Source: Elephas maximus indicus
Lineage: Eukaryota > Chordata > Mammalia > Proboscidea > Elephantidae
Length of the DNA: 64,000 nucleotides
Assembly: GCF_024166365.1 (NCBI RefSeq)
Contig: NC_064837.1
Span: 76,813,553-76,877,552, forward strand
Reading direction: 5' to 3'
This document shows, piece by piece, positions 1 through 11,534 of the stretch. Under the pieces are notes generated by a model, which was not told where the DNA came from, made no database searches, and worked only from the letters and a program-made list of their open reading frames with translations. The translations under genes and the position numbers were made by a program. Each line of letters begins with the position of its first letter. Position 1 is the stretch's first letter.

Positions 1-239
1 GCCCTTTAATTTTTTTTTTCTTGTCTTATTGTTCTAGCTAGGACTTTAAGGACAACGTTAAATAGAAGGGTCTTGTCTTGTTCCCGTTCTCAGGGAGAAT
101 GCTTTCAGCCTCTCTACATTGAGAATAATGTTGTCTGTTGTTTTTGTATATATGCTCTTTATTATTTTGAGAAATTTCCGTCCTAATCCTATTTTATTGA
201 GAGTTTTTGTCAGGAATGGGTGTTGGACTTTATCAAATG
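1..239 (-). mobile_element. L1 LINE fragment, ORF2 region
   Basis: On the minus strand this reads as L1 ORF2 reverse-transcriptase-region sequence, with a phrase matching the usual L1 wording around 'cctagctagaac'. An open frame continues from it into the neighbouring SINE. The fragment is cut by the window edge and abuts a SINE at about 240. It is a dead remnant with no intact gene. Confidence 0.7.
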
Positions 240-368
240 TCAATGGCTGATTTGTTTGGAAGTAGCTTGCCTGATCTTTCTTCCAAGGTGCCTCTGGGTG
301 GATCTGAATGTCCAACCTTTCAGTAATCAGCTGAACATTTTAACTGTTTGTACCACCCAGGGACTCCT
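240..368 (-). mobile_element. AfroSINE-type SINE, partial
   Basis: Reverse complement of the tRNA-derived SINE. The head side ends in the typical 'accacccagggactc' and the body has 'caatggctgattt' and 'ggtgcctctgggtgga'. The tail half is missing at the junction with the L1 piece. Confidence 0.85.
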
Positions 369-1204
369 CTCAATAGGACAGGAATTCTAATTTGAAAGAC
401 TTACAATTCTAATTCATGAGACTTGGTGAGTGTAATTTCTCTGTGTTCTTCCTCTTCATAGTTTGGAACAACTGCTACAGGACCCCTCAATGTTGGCATC
501 TGTACAGATAAGGGCTTAGAGAGCCAGGTGGGCTAAAGCAGGGGTTGAACTGGACAAGACAGTGCCCAGCATGCCCTGTCCTTGTCCTCTCTCCATCTTA
601 CCCCAAAGGGCTTAAAAGGTCGCAGTGGTGGAAACAGAGGTAATCCAGGATTATGTCTTGCAGTGTTTATAGTGTGGCAGCCTTCATGTGGCAAATCAAC
701 GTTAATTCTGAGTCACTTAAAAATTGGGGAATAACCCCTTTTGAATCACTTGTGATTGCTGTTAAATCCTAAATTTCTTGTAATTAATAGAACTCAGTAT
801 CAGTTGGTAGGGATGGGCATTTTTTCAGTCTTGGTGTTCAGTCAGTGGTTTGGCACTAACACCCCATGTATTCCACAGAAATCTGCCAGAATCAGTATTT
901 ATCCAGGGACAACCTTACCCACACTCTACCTACTCCCAGAGATCTAGCTCCTCAGACAGGTTTTGTGCTTCTTGGGCCATTTTTTTTTTTAACCTAAATA
1001 AACCAACAATTCTAGATAATTAATAGCCCCATTCACTTTTCCATTAACTTCTGGAATTTTCCAGGTACCCCAAAATGTCTTAGGGCAATCATTCAAAATT
1101 TAAAAGCATAGAGGACATGAAAGCAGTTTTTGCTTTGCCCTCCTCAGCTATATGTATTTGATGATACTCACCCATCAAGTCCAGAACTGAGAACTAACAG
1201 TGTT
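369..1204. other. Unassigned sequence
   Basis: No gene, RNA or recognisable repeat was seen. The open frames here are short and unlike any family I know. Confidence 0.5.
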
Positions 1205-1812
1205 TGTTATGGATTGAATTGTGTCTCCTCCAAGACACACTGAAGTCCTAATCCTTGTACCTGTGAACATGACTGTGTTTGGAAATAGGTTCTTTGAAGG
1301 AGTTATCACTTAAGTTACCGTGAGGATATACTGGAGTAGTACCAGTTGCCATTGAGCTGATTTTGGCTCATGGTGATGCCATGTGTGTCAGAGTATAATT
1401 GTGATCTATAGGGTTTTCAATGGCTGATTTTTTGGAAGTAAATCTCCAGAACTTTCTTCCAAGGTGCATCTGGGTGGACTCAAAACCTCCAACCTTTTGA
1501 TTAGCAGTTGTACAAGTTAACTGTTTGTACCACCTAGGGACTTATACCAGAGTAGGGTGAGTCCTAATCCAATACGAGTGCTTTCCTTATAAAAGAGAAA
1601 AGACACAGAGGGGAGAGGCCATCTACAAGCCAAGGAACACCTGGACCTACAGAAGCTGGGAGAGACAGGAAAGGATCTTCCACTAGAACCTTTGGAGGAA
1701 GTATGACCTAGCCAACATGCTGATTTGGACTTCCAACCTCCAAAACTGTGAGACAATAAATTTCTGTTCTTATAAGCCATCTAGTGGTACTTTGTTATGG
1801 TACAAAGCATAG
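1205..1812 (+). mobile_element. Old MaLR/MLT-like LTR, split by a SINE
   Basis: It starts 'tgttatggattgaattgtgtct' in the MLT/MST style and ends with 'ctgtgagacaataaatttctgtt' and 'tttgttatggtac', which is the usual MaLR 3' end with its AATAAA polyadenylation signal. The LTR is continuous if the SINE at 1340-1543 and one target copy are removed. Exact subfamily not assigned. Confidence 0.8.
1340..1543 (-). mobile_element. AfroSINE-type SINE inside an LTR
   Basis: Full-length older-type SINE in reverse orientation. Flanking target duplications are ATACTGGAGTAG (1328-1339) and ATACCAGAGTAG (1544-1555), 10 of 12 identical, so the insertion is later than the LTR and moderately old. Confidence 0.88.
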
Positions 1813-2049
1813 GCAGAGCATCTGGTATTGGGGGTACGATGTATTAATCTATTGTAGGCTCTTATTCTTAGAGCAAGAGTCTATGGACATTCATATTTTT
1901 CCTGATTTCTTCCCCATTGCTACAGTGCAGGGTGAAGGGAATGGCTAAATCTCTAAGTTTTACATATTATATCATTAAGTGACCACTCTTCAATAAGATC
2001 CCACAAGTCCTTCATTTCAGATAATATACTTACCTCAATCTCTCAGAGA

Positions 2050-2222
2050 GCCCTGGCAACCCCATATGTTGCAGAGTAGAACTGCCCCATAAGGTTTTCT
2101 TGGCTGTGAGCTTTACAGAAGCAGATAGCCAGGGCTTTCTTCCATGGCTTTATTGGGTGGGTTCGAACTGCCAGCCTTTAGGTTAGCAGTCAAGCACAGT
2201 TTGTACCACCAGGACCATCTCA
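2050..2222 (-). mobile_element. AfroSINE-type SINE
   Basis: Reverse-oriented copy with the body motif 'cagagtagaactgccccata' and the head side 'ttaggttagcagtcaag' ending in 'gtaccaccagg'. The extreme tail is poorly preserved. Confidence 0.82.
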
Positions 2223-2451
2223 AAGAGTCCAGGAAAATTCAGATCAGTTGGTTATTGAGTAACCTGAAGAAAACATACGTTCTATTCATGAGGGAGAAGA
2301 CAACACTCCTGGCTTAGAGTTTCATTTGCAGTCTCTTTCTACTCCTCAGAACCAGAGACTTTCCTGAATTGAAGCTATCTGACTCTCACTTCCTTAGGCA
2401 TTTGCTGTCAGAACAGGAAGACCAGACTGTCAGATATACCCTTGAGTTGAA

Positions 2452-2575
2452 TTGTTGGCAATTCAACCCATCCAGAGCTACCATGGAAGAAAGGCCTAGG
2501 GAGCTCAGTTCTACTTTGTGACACATGAGGTCGCCATGAGTCAGAATCAACTCGGGGACAATGGATTTGCTTGTC
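2452..2575 (+). mobile_element. AfroSINE-type SINE, 3' part
   Basis: Direct-orientation copy lacking most of the tRNA-like head. It keeps 'gaagaaaggcct' and the tail 'tgagtcagaatcaactcg'. Confidence 0.75.
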
Positions 2576-2857
2576 TGTTTTTAAATCAGCAATTCATATT
2601 CCAAAGTTAAAAATTAGCATGTCAAAAGATTTGTTAATTACTATAATGGATATAAGGAAAATATTTATTGGTGAAATGGATGTCTTCAATACATGTGCTT
2701 TGAATGAGTGAAGTATCAGAACTCAGAAAAACCCAGCATCTGAAGGCTATTGAGGCAGTGCCCAAGAATCCCTCCACTTCCAGAAGACTTGGAGGAATGG
2801 CCTGGGAACCAGAGTGGAAGGTCATTGTGTCTTCCAAAGAGTGAAACTTTCACACAA

Positions 2858-3880
2858 TCTATTATAAGATCTTGAGAAATAGAAAAAACGGAAAAGAACA
2901 CATACTTTTGTGGTTACAAAGGGGGGAGGGAGGGAGGGAGGGAGGGCGAGGGCTTTTTATTGATCAATCTGTAGATGGGAACTGCTTTGGGTGAAGGGAA
3001 AGACAACACTCAAAACAAGGAAGGTCAGCCTAATTGGACTGGATTAAAAGTAAAGAGGTTTCCGAGATAAAATGAAAGCTTCAAAGGTCAGCGAAGCAGG
3101 GGCTGGGGTCTGGGGAACTTGGTTTGAGGGGACTTCTAAGTCAACGGGCAAAACAATTCTATTATGAAAACACTCTGCATCCCACTTTGAATTGTGGCAC
3201 CTGGGGTCCTAAATGCCAACAAGCAGCCATCTAAAATACATTAATTGGTCTCAACCCACCGGGAGCAAAGGCAAAGGAAGAACACCAAGGTCACACGACA
3301 ACTAAGAACCCAAGAGACAGAAAGGGCCACTTGAACCAGAGACCTACATTATCCTGAGACCAGAAGAACTAGTTGGTGCCCGGCCACAATTGATGTCTGC
3401 CCTGTCAGGGAACACAACAGACAACTCCTGAGGGAGCAGGAGACCAATGGGATGCAGACCCCAAATTCTCATTAAAAGACCACACCTAATGGTATGATTG
3501 CGACTAGAGGAATCCCAGAGATAATGCTCCCCAGAACTTCTGATGGCACAGGACAGGAACCATCCCCGAAGACAAATCATCAGGCATGAAAAGGACTGGT
3601 CAGTGGGGGGGAGAGAGATACTGATGAAGAGTGAGCTAATTAAATCAGGTGGACACGGGAGAGTGTGTTGGCAACTCTTGACTGGAGGGGGGATGGGAAG
3701 ATACAGAGAGAGGGAAGATGGTAAAATTGGCACGAAACAAGAGACTGTAAGGGCTGACTCAATAGGGGGAGAGCAAGTGGGAGAAGGGAGTAAGATGTAT
3801 GTTATCCTACATGTGACAGACTGATTGGAATGGTAAATGTTCACTTGAAGCTTAATAAAAATTTAAAAAAAAAAAAAAAA
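2858..3880 (+). mobile_element. 5'-truncated L1, 3' UTR only
   Basis: About 1 kb of the lineage-specific L1 3' UTR. Its motifs ('ggtgaagggaaagacaaca', 'gcctgagaccagaagaac'-type text) recur at 6310, 20505, 47118 and 61620. It ends in 'cttaataaaaattt' plus poly(A) up to 3880. Flanking copies of AGAGTGAAACTTTCACACAA, at 2838-2857 (with one leading-edge ambiguity) and 3881-3900, are a perfect ~20-bp TSD. No ORF2 sequence remains. Confidence 0.92.
2921..2950 (+). repeat. (GGGA)n polypurine tract
   Basis: A G-run of six followed by repeated GGGA units in the upstream part of the L1 3' UTR. It has at least four G-runs of three or more and so could form a G-quadruplex. Related tracts lie at the same relative place in other L1 copies here (31955, 42617, 49028, 61600). 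Confidence 0.85.
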
Positions 3881-3900
3881 AGAGTGAAACTTTCACACAA

Positions 3901-4780
3901 GGTTTCCAGGGGACACTGTGACTCACTGCCCACTTCAGGACTCAAGACTTATTTCCCAGCCACTGGAATACTGCCAGCAGAGTCCTCAGCTGCCAGCCTT
4001 CTTTGGGAATTACCTCAGCTGAAAAGCACCTTCTTGCCCAAGCTTACACTCTCTCCTGCAGGGAAAGTCCTTATTCAATGACAGGTCTCTGTAGGTGTAC
4101 AAATTCCTGGGCTTCTGGCCTCAATTCAGGACACTTCTAATGTGCCACTCCAGCTCCAGAGCAACCCATGGGGTGGGCAGAGGCCTTCAGGAAGACTGCC
4201 CATCACAGCCCAGCTCATCGCTTTGCCCAGTCATGCTTCCTCCTCTTGCCTTTTGCAGATATTGAACCCAAGAACACTCCCTCATAAACACCCTGCATAA
4301 TAATCTCCATCTCAGACTGTTTCCCAGAGAACAGTCAGAGGAGGTATGAGGAAGCAGATGTTGAGGGGGTATATTGGAGCTGGATGACCCCTTACATGCT
4401 GGCAGGGAGCACCCTGGTAAGAGATGGTGCTCAGATGGTTGCCAGTACAAGGCAGCAGTGAAATTGCTAAAACTTTTGCTGTGATGAACTGGAATGGCGT
4501 GGTACTGTGTACCCTATCAGGTATTTGAGAAATACAGGGGAAATAGTAACTATAAGGACAGTGGAATTGAGTGGCTATTGCCAAGTGCAATGAGCTCTTT
4601 GGCAAAAGATAAAGGAAGCCTGGGTGTGATGAATCAGCAGTTAAAAAAGTGTGAAAGTTGGAGGGTCTTCTTGGTAGTAAGCAAAGAGGCACTCATCTCC
4701 TGCAGCCAGAGGGTTAGCACATGTGTGCATTGCAAATATTTGTTCCCAGCCTGTGGCTTGCCTTTTTTATTTTCTTAATA
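3901..4780. other. Unassigned sequence
   Basis: No repeat or gene was recognised. Two overlapping reverse-strand frames of 87 and 126 codons (4187-4450, 4312-4692) look like chance, with no motif. Confidence 0.45.
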
Positions 4781-5011
4781 CAGGTAGTCCCTGATTTACA
4801 ATGTATTCAAGTTACTACAAACCACACTTACGATCATCTGTTTTTTGGTACATCTTATCGTTAGTAATATGTACTATGTTCAATGTTGCCGAGAGTAATT
4901 TGCTGAAGTTATCATTCTCAGATATTCACTCACAGATGTTCAATTTTGTGATTTACCGTCCAAAACACTGCTGTATAGATTTCGTTTTCTAAACTAAATC
5001 ATGGGCTTCAG

Positions 5012-5281
5012 TTGCGTAAAAACATGGACTCGAACACTGATCGCTTTGCTAAAGTCAATAGGCAGATTCAGGAAGCAATGAGATGTTACCGTGAAACATA
5101 TGAAGAAAAAAATAAATGGATCACACAGACAACTCTCAGTAATTTTCTGACTAGAAACACCATCCCCATTCCCAGGGATAATCCAGATGATCCAGAACCT
5201 TCTACAGTGGAATTATTACTGCAACTGACAAAATGCTGGCATCATTCAACTCTTTTTCATCATTGGAGTAAATTTTTATGA
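5012..5281 (+). pseudogene. Transposase C-terminal remnant
   Basis: An 89-codon frame beginning with Met and ending TGA. Residues ~10-45 look like the post-catalytic tail of Tigger1-type transposases: basic, with 'RQIQEAMRCYRETYEEK' then a polar segment. The catalytic aspartates and the CENP-B-like DNA-binding domain are not encoded. The assignment rests on remembered family features and is moderate. There is no reason to think it is expressed. Confidence 0.5.
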
Positions 5282-5303
5282 TTTGTGTATTTTTTTGTGT
5301 ATG

Positions 5304-5343
5304 CTGGAATCAACTCGATGGCAACGGTTTTTTTTTTTTTTTT
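5304..5343 (+). mobile_element. Extremely 5'-truncated SINE tail
   Basis: Only the last ~20 bases of the AfroSINE body ('gaatcaactcgatggcaacg') followed by a T run, inserted in the Tigger relic. A clear TSD was not resolved. Confidence 0.7.
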
Positions 5344-5544
5344 AATGTATGTATTAAAATATATCCGTAAGTTTATATGTAATGTTTCCAACCCCCAAAG
5401 ACAAATAAAGATTGGATTTATAAAGATACTGATAATAAAAGCCAATAATAATGAAAACTAAAAATAAAATTAGGTATTTGATTTATATCAGAACCAACTT
5501 ATGACTGAATCATTGAAGCAGAGTCATTAGGGATTACCTTTAGT

Positions 5545-5817
5545 ATCTTTTCAACTGATTCATGATTTCTGTGTTCTAAGAAGTCTTTGTGTAGCCTAAG
5601 ATTGTAAAAATGTTATCCTATATTTTCTAAAAATTCTATAGTTCTGGTGTTTACATTTAGGTCTATGTTAATTTTTATTTAACTTTTGTGTATTGTGTAA
5701 GGTAAGGACCAAGATTAAATTTTCCCATACAATATCCATTGTTACAACACCTTTTTTTTCAAAAAAATTACTTTTTTACCCTTTGAATTACCTTGACTAC
5801 TATGCCAAAAATCAATT
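5545..5817 (-). mobile_element. L1 ORF2 fragment, inverted
   Basis: The reverse complement corresponds to the C-terminal part of L1 ORF2. It covers the same ORF2 interval as the start of the following plus-strand L1 (5818 onward), so the two are overlapping, divergent copies arranged head to head. Confidence 0.7.
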
Positions 5818-7215
5818 AGCCAAGCCCACACATCTATGGTCAACTGATTTTTGACAAGGATGCTAAGACCATTCATTGGGATAGAAAGAGTCTGTTCAAT
5901 AAATGGTGCTGGGAAAATTGGATTTCCACATGCAGACAGGTGACCCAGGATCCATGCCTCTTGCCATATACAAAAACCAATTCAAAATGGATTAAGGACC
6001 TAAATGTAAACACTAAAACCTTACAATTCTTAGTAGAAAATACAGGAGCAAGGCTGTCAGGCCTAGCTTTTAACAATGGATTATCTGACATAAGAAAAGC
6101 ATGAACAGAAAAAAACAAAATAGATAAATGGGACCTCATAAAAATTAAATACTTCTGTTCATCAAAGGACTTTATCAAAAAAGTAACAGGCAACCTAGAG
6201 TTTGGGAGAATATTTTTGGGAACCATATAAGAGTCTAATATACAAAATATACATAAAACTTCTACAATTTACCAAAAAAAGACAAATGACACAGTAAAAA
6301 AATAAGCTAAAGAGTAAGTGTTAATTTGGTGAAGGGAAAGACAAGAAGTCAGCACAACCTGACCAAGGCAAAGTCACAGAAGCTTCATAGACACATCCAA
6401 ACACTCCAAGGGACTGAGTTACTAGGGCTGAGCGCTGTGGACCATGGTTGCAGGGGTCATCTAGGTTAATTGGCATAACAAAGTTCATACACAAAATGTT
6501 ATACACCCAACTTTGGTGTCTGGGGTCATCAAAGCTTGCAATTGTCCCATGTATTTACAGGTCCCATTCCATCTGGAGCAAAGGAAAATGAAGAAAACCA
6601 AAGACACAAGGGAAATATTAGTCCAAAGGACTAATGGACTTCAAGTATCATAGCCTCCACCAGCCCGAGCCCAGAAAAACTAGATGGTGCCCAGCTACCA
6701 CCACTAACCACACTGAAAGGGATCACAATAGAAGGTCCCCCACAGAGTGGGAGAAAAATGTAGGGCAAAATTCAAATTCACACACAAAAAAAACAAAACA
6801 GACTTACGGGTCTGACAGAGACTTGATGAACCCCCAAGACTATGGCTTCCAGACACCCTTTTAACTCAGAACTGAAGCCACTCCCAAAGTTTACCCTTCA
6901 GCCAAAGATTAGACAGGTCTATAAAACAAACAATAACACACATGAGGAATGTGCTTCTTAGTTCAATCATGCATACAAAATCAAAAGGGCAACACCTGCC
7001 CAAAATCAATGATGTGAAGGCAGGAAGGGACAGGAAAAATGGACAGATGGAAATGGGGAATTGGGGTTTGGAAGGAGAGAGTGCTGACTTATTGTGAGGA
7101 TTGCAACCAACATCGCAAAACAATTTGTGTATAAATTGTTGAATGAGAAACTAATTTGATCTGTAAAATTTCATCTAAAGCAAAAGTTTTACATTAATTA
7201 AAAAAAATAAAAATG
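5818..7215 (+). mobile_element. 5'-truncated L1 with 3' UTR
   Basis: It begins inside the 3' part of ORF2 ('ggtcaactgatttttgacaa', 'tggtgctgggaaaattgga') and passes into the lineage-specific 3' UTR at ~6310. It ends near 7215 in an A-rich tail. Stops and frameshifts disrupt the ORF2 part. Confidence 0.88.
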
Positions 7216-7263
7216 GAAAAAAAGCAAAGAACTAGAATATACATTTCACCAAAGAGCCTCTTA

Positions 7264-9520
7264 GTTTGTGAAACTGTGGGGGCTTGTGTGTTGTTGTGAT
7301 GCTGGAAGCTATGCCACCGGTATCCAAAGATCAGCAGAGTCACACATGGCAGATAGGTTTCAACTGAATTTCCAGATTAAGACAGACTAGGAAGAAGGAC
7401 CCAGGAGTCTACTTCAGGGAAGAATTAGCCAGTGAAAACCTTATGAACAGCAAAGGAACATTGTCTGATATAGTGCCAGAAGATGAGTCCCTCAGGTTGG
7501 AAGGCACTCAAAATATGACTGGGGAAGAGCTGCCTCCTCTAAGTAGAGTCAACCTTAATGATGTGAATGGAGTCAAGCTTTCGGGACATTCATTTACTGA
7601 TGTGGCAAGGCTCAAAATGAGAAGAAACAGCTGCAAACATCCATTAATAATCAGAACATGGAATGCAAGAAGAATGAATCTAGGAAAATTAGAAATATTC
7701 AAAATGAAATGGAATGTGTAAACATCGATATCCTAGGCATTAGTGAGCTGAAATGCACTGGTATTGTCCATTTTGAATCAGACAATCGTATGGTCAACTA
7801 TGCCAGGAATGACAACTTGAAGAGGAATGGCATCACATTCATCATCAAAAAGAACATTTCAAGATCTATACTGAAGTACAACACTGTCAGTGATAGGATA
7901 ATATCCACAAGCCTACGAGAAGACCAGTTAATATTATTCAAATTTACACACCAACCACTAAGGCCAAAGATGAAGAAATTGAAGATTTTCACCAGCTTCT
8001 GCAGTCTGAAATTGATTGCACATGTAATCAGGATGCACTAATAATTACTGGCAATTGGAATGCAAAAGTTAGAAACAAAGAAGAATGAGTAGCTGGAAAA
8101 CACGGCCTTGGTGATAGAAACAATGCCGAAGATCCCGTAATAGAATTTTGCAAGACCAACGACTTCTTCATTGCAAATACCTTTTTCAACAACATTAATG
8201 TGACTATACATGTGGACCTCATCACATGGAATATAGAGGAATCAAAAAGACTACATCTGTGGAAAGAGACAATGGAAAAGCTCAATATCATCAGTCAGAA
8301 CAAGGACAGGGGGCAACTGTGGAACAGACGATCAACTGCTCCTACGCAAGTTCAAGTTGAAGCTGAAGAAAATTAGAACAAGTCATGACAGCCAGAGTAC
8401 AACCTTGAGTATATTCCATCTGAATTTAGAGACCATCTCAAGAATAGATATGACATATTGAATGACTGAAGTCCAGACAAGTTGTGAAATAGCATCAAGG
8501 ACATCTTATGTGAAGAAAACACGAGGTCATTAAAAAGACAGGAAAGAAAAGACCAAAATGGATGTCAGAAGAGACTCTGAAATTTGCTCTTGAATGCAGA
8601 GTAGCTAAAAACAAAAGGAAGGAATGATAAAGTAAAAGAGCTGAAGAAAAGACTTCAAAGGGCAGCTCAAGAAGACAAATAAAAGTATTATAATGATTTG
8701 TGCAAAGACCTGGAGATAGAAAACCAAAAGGGAAGAACATGCTTGGCATTTCTCAAGCTAAAAGACCTGAAGAAAAAATTTAGGCCTTGAGTTGCAATAT
8801 TGAAGGATTCTACAGGGAAAATATTAAATACACGGAAAGCATCAAAAGAAGATGGAAGGAATTCACAGAGTCACTATAGCAAAAAGAATTGGTCGATGTT
8901 CAACTGTTTCAGGAAGTAACATATGATCAGGAATCGATGGAACTGAGGGAAGAAGTGCAACTGCACTGAAGGCATTGGCTGGAAACAAGGCTCCAGGAAA
9001 TGATGGAATACCAATTGAGATGTTTCAACAAATGGATGCAGTGCTGCAAGTGTTCACTTCACTATGCCAAGAAATTTGGAAGACAGCTGCCTGGTCAACC
9101 AATTGTAAGAGATCCATATTTATGCTTATTTCAAAGAAAGGTGATCTAAACTGAATGCACAAATTATTGAACGATATCATTAATATCACAAATAAAATTT
9201 TGCTGAAGGTCACTCAAAAGCGACTACAGCAGTATATTAACAAGGAACTACCAGAAATTCAAGCCAGCTTCAGAAGAGGACATGGATTCAGGGATGTCAT
9301 TGCTGTTGTCAGACGGATCCTGGCTGAAAGCAGAGAATACCAGAAAGATGATTACCTGTGTTTTATTGATTATGAGAAGGCATTCGACTGTGTGGATCAT
9401 AACAAATTATGGATAACATTGCGAAGAATGGGAATTCTTAATTGGCTCATAAGAAACCTGTACATGAATCAAGAGGCAGTCGTTTGAACAGAACAAGGGA
9501 TACTGTGTGGTTTAAAATTG
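7264..9520 (+). mobile_element. RTE-clade LINE, 3'-truncated
   Basis: Starts near the element's 5' end (compare the minus-strand copy ending at 58890). Order: 5' leader; endonuclease region ~7640-8300 with 'IDILGISELKCTG' (in the 7658-8041 frame); then reverse transcriptase with 'CFIDYEKAFDCVDHNKLW' (in the 9155-9487 frame). Frameshifts and stops break the single ORF. It stops at ~9520, where an LTR fragment begins, so the C-terminal half and the 3' tail are missing. Confidence 0.9.
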
Positions 9521-9524
9521 TTTT

Positions 9525-9790
9525 GTTAATGAGGCTATATCAGTGTAAGATGTGTCCTAAACCTGATCATTTCTTGGTTATAAAAAGAGCAGATTAAACA
9601 CAGGGGGAAGGCAAATACTATCTGACAACAAAGGCAAGTGAATCTACAAACCCAGGAACTTCAACGATTTTTGCCAGCTACTAGAAGTTGAAACAGACAA
9701 AGAAGGACATCCCCCTAGAGCCATACCCTGAATTCAGACTTCTAGACTCCTGAACTGTGAAAAAATTAATTCTTGTCTTTAAAGCTTAAC
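9525..9790 (+). mobile_element. MaLR-style LTR, 3' half
   Basis: It reads 'gttaatgaggctatatcag', then 'gttataaaaagagcagatta', and ends 'ctcctgaactgtgaaaaaat', the typical MaLR 3' wording. The 5' half is missing at the RTE junction. Confidence 0.65.
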
Positions 9791-9791
9791 T

Positions 9792-9978
9792 TTGAAACAG
9801 AAGAACAAAGTTGGAGTATTAATACTATCTGAGGATATCCTGATATAGTGTAGCATTGGCATTAAAAAAAAAAAAAACTTTTTTTTTTTTGTCATAATGA
9901 TGGACATATGGATTGATGCAACATAAAAGCAAACTCGGGAATAGATCTACACCATATATGGTCAATTGACTATTTTGG
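9792..9978 (+). mobile_element. L1 ORF2 fragment
   Basis: Diverged ORF2 text ('agaagaacaaagttggag', 'accatatatggtcaattgac'), interrupted by an A/T run around 9866-9890. Confidence 0.6.
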
Positions 9979-9983
9979 GGGGG

Positions 9984-10068
9984 GGGTTGTGATTTTGATT
10001 TGCATCTCTCTAATTGTTGTTGACTTTGAGCATCTTTTCATGTGTTTGTTGGCCATCTGAATATCCTC
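9984..10068 (-). mobile_element. L1 ORF2 3' fragment, inverted
   Basis: Reverse complement of the L1 segment that normally reads 'aacatcattagccatcag' with 'gaaatgcaaatcaaaacc'. It abuts the RTE tail at 10069. Confidence 0.65.
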
Positions 10069-10765
10069 TTTGTTGTTGTTGTTAGGTGCTGTCGAGTCAA
10101 TTCCAACTCATAGCTACCCTATGTAGAACAGAACAAAACCCTGCCTGGTCCTACTCCATCTTCATGATGGTTGCTGTGCTTGAGCCCATTGTCACAGCCA
10201 CTGTGTCAATCTATCTCATTGAGAGTCTTCCTCTTTTTCGCTGACCCTCTGTTTTACCAAGCATGATGTCCATCTCCAGTGACTGGTCCCTCCTGATAAC
10301 ATGTCCAAAGTATGTAAGACAAAGTCCCACCATTCTTGCTTCTAAGGAACATTGCGGTTGTACTTCGTCCAAGGCAGATTTGTTTGTTCTTTTGGCAGTC
10401 CATGGTATTTTCAATATTCTTCACCAACACCATAATTCAAAGTCGTCAATTCTTCCGTCTTCCTTATTCATTGCCCAGCTTTCGTATGCACATGAGGTGA
10501 TTAAAAACACCATGGCTTGTGTCAGGTGCACCTTAGGCCTTGAAGTGACATCTTTTGCTTTTTAACACTTTAAAGAGATCTTTTGCAGCAGATTTTCCCA
10601 ATGCAATGTGTCCTTTGATTTCTTGACTGCTGCGTGGTCATTGATTGTGGGTCCAAGTTAAATGAAATCCTTGACAACTTCCATCTTTTCTCCATTTATC
10701 ATGATGTTGCTTATTGGACCAGTTGTGAGGATTTTTGTTTTCTTTATAATGTATATTTTGGAGGG
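10069..10765 (-). mobile_element. RTE-clade LINE, 3' end
   Basis: Reverse-oriented, 5'-truncated RTE copy. The 3' terminus is intact: read on the minus strand it ends in 'cctaacaacaacaacaa'. The 10211-10414 minus-strand frame carries 'YFGHVIRRDQSLE', the RTE C-terminal motif that also occurs at 24358-24630 and 55725-56015. Confidence 0.9.
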
Positions 10766-10774
10766 AGACAATTT

Positions 10775-11480
10775 AATTCCTAACAGTCAGTTTTGGTAAT
10801 TTTTTTTTTTTTTCAAGGTATGTGTCTGTTTTACCTGAGTAACTATTAACAGAATTGGGTTTAAATCTATCATCTATTTTACTTTCTGTCTGATGCATCT
10901 ATGTTTTGTTCCTTTTTTCCTGTCTTTTTAAAAATTAATTAACTACTGTCCAATATACACCTTTACCTTATCACAGTGTGCCTTCATATGATATCACTTC
11001 GGATGTAATGTGAATCATACAACAACAGGCCCCCATCTCCTTCTCCCTGCCCTTTGTGCTGTGGTTGACGTATGTTCTACTTCTGCATGTCTTAAACCCA
11101 ACAATGCATTGTTATTACTGTTATTATTATGACTTTAAGCAACCAATTATCTTTTAAATCAAATTTTAATGAGCTAAATCTTTTATATTTATCTGCATAT
11201 GTACCATTTTCAATACTCTTTATTCCTTTGTATATGTCCAAGTTTCTGTCTGGTATCATTTTCCTTTTGCTTAACATACTTCCTTTAACACTTTTGGTAG
11301 TGCAGGTCTGCAAGCAACAAATTCTCTTAGCTTTGGTTTGTCCAAAAAAGTGTATTTCATTCTCATTTTTGAACATTTTTGTTAAATAAATAATAATAGG
11401 TTGAAGTTTATTTTTTATTTCAGCACTTTAGAGCTTATTCCATTATTTTCTGGCTTGTGTAGTTTCTGATGAGAAGTCTG
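10775..11480 (-). mobile_element. Ancient L1 (L1M-type) fragment
   Basis: Text such as 'tagtgcaggtctgcaagcaa' and 'gatgagaagtctg' is typical of old mammalian L1M untranslated sequence read in reverse. Strongly diverged; the boundaries are approximate. Confidence 0.5.
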
Positions 11481-11534
11481 TGGAAGTAAAAAAAAAACTA
11501 TACTAATTATAATAAACCTTACTGCAGTCCTGAC

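Larger units (their letters stand above)
4781..5540 (+). mobile_element. Tigger/pogo-like DNA transposon, internally deleted
   Basis: The left end 'caggtagtccctgatttaca' and the right end ('ttagggattacctt', inverted) form terminal inverted repeats. Dinucleotide TA flanks both sides (4779-4780 and 5541-5542), as for Tc1/mariner-Tigger insertions. An 89-codon frame at 5012-5281 resembles the C-terminal tail of Tigger transposases ('CYRETYEEKNKW' followed by a Thr/Ser-rich stretch). The DDE catalytic core is absent, so it is non-autonomous. A truncated SINE tail (5304-5343) lies inside it. Confidence 0.72.

Noticed and set aside
3344..3844. 166-codon reverse-strand ORF
   Set aside because: It lies fully inside an L1 3' UTR insertion and is antisense, with no family features.
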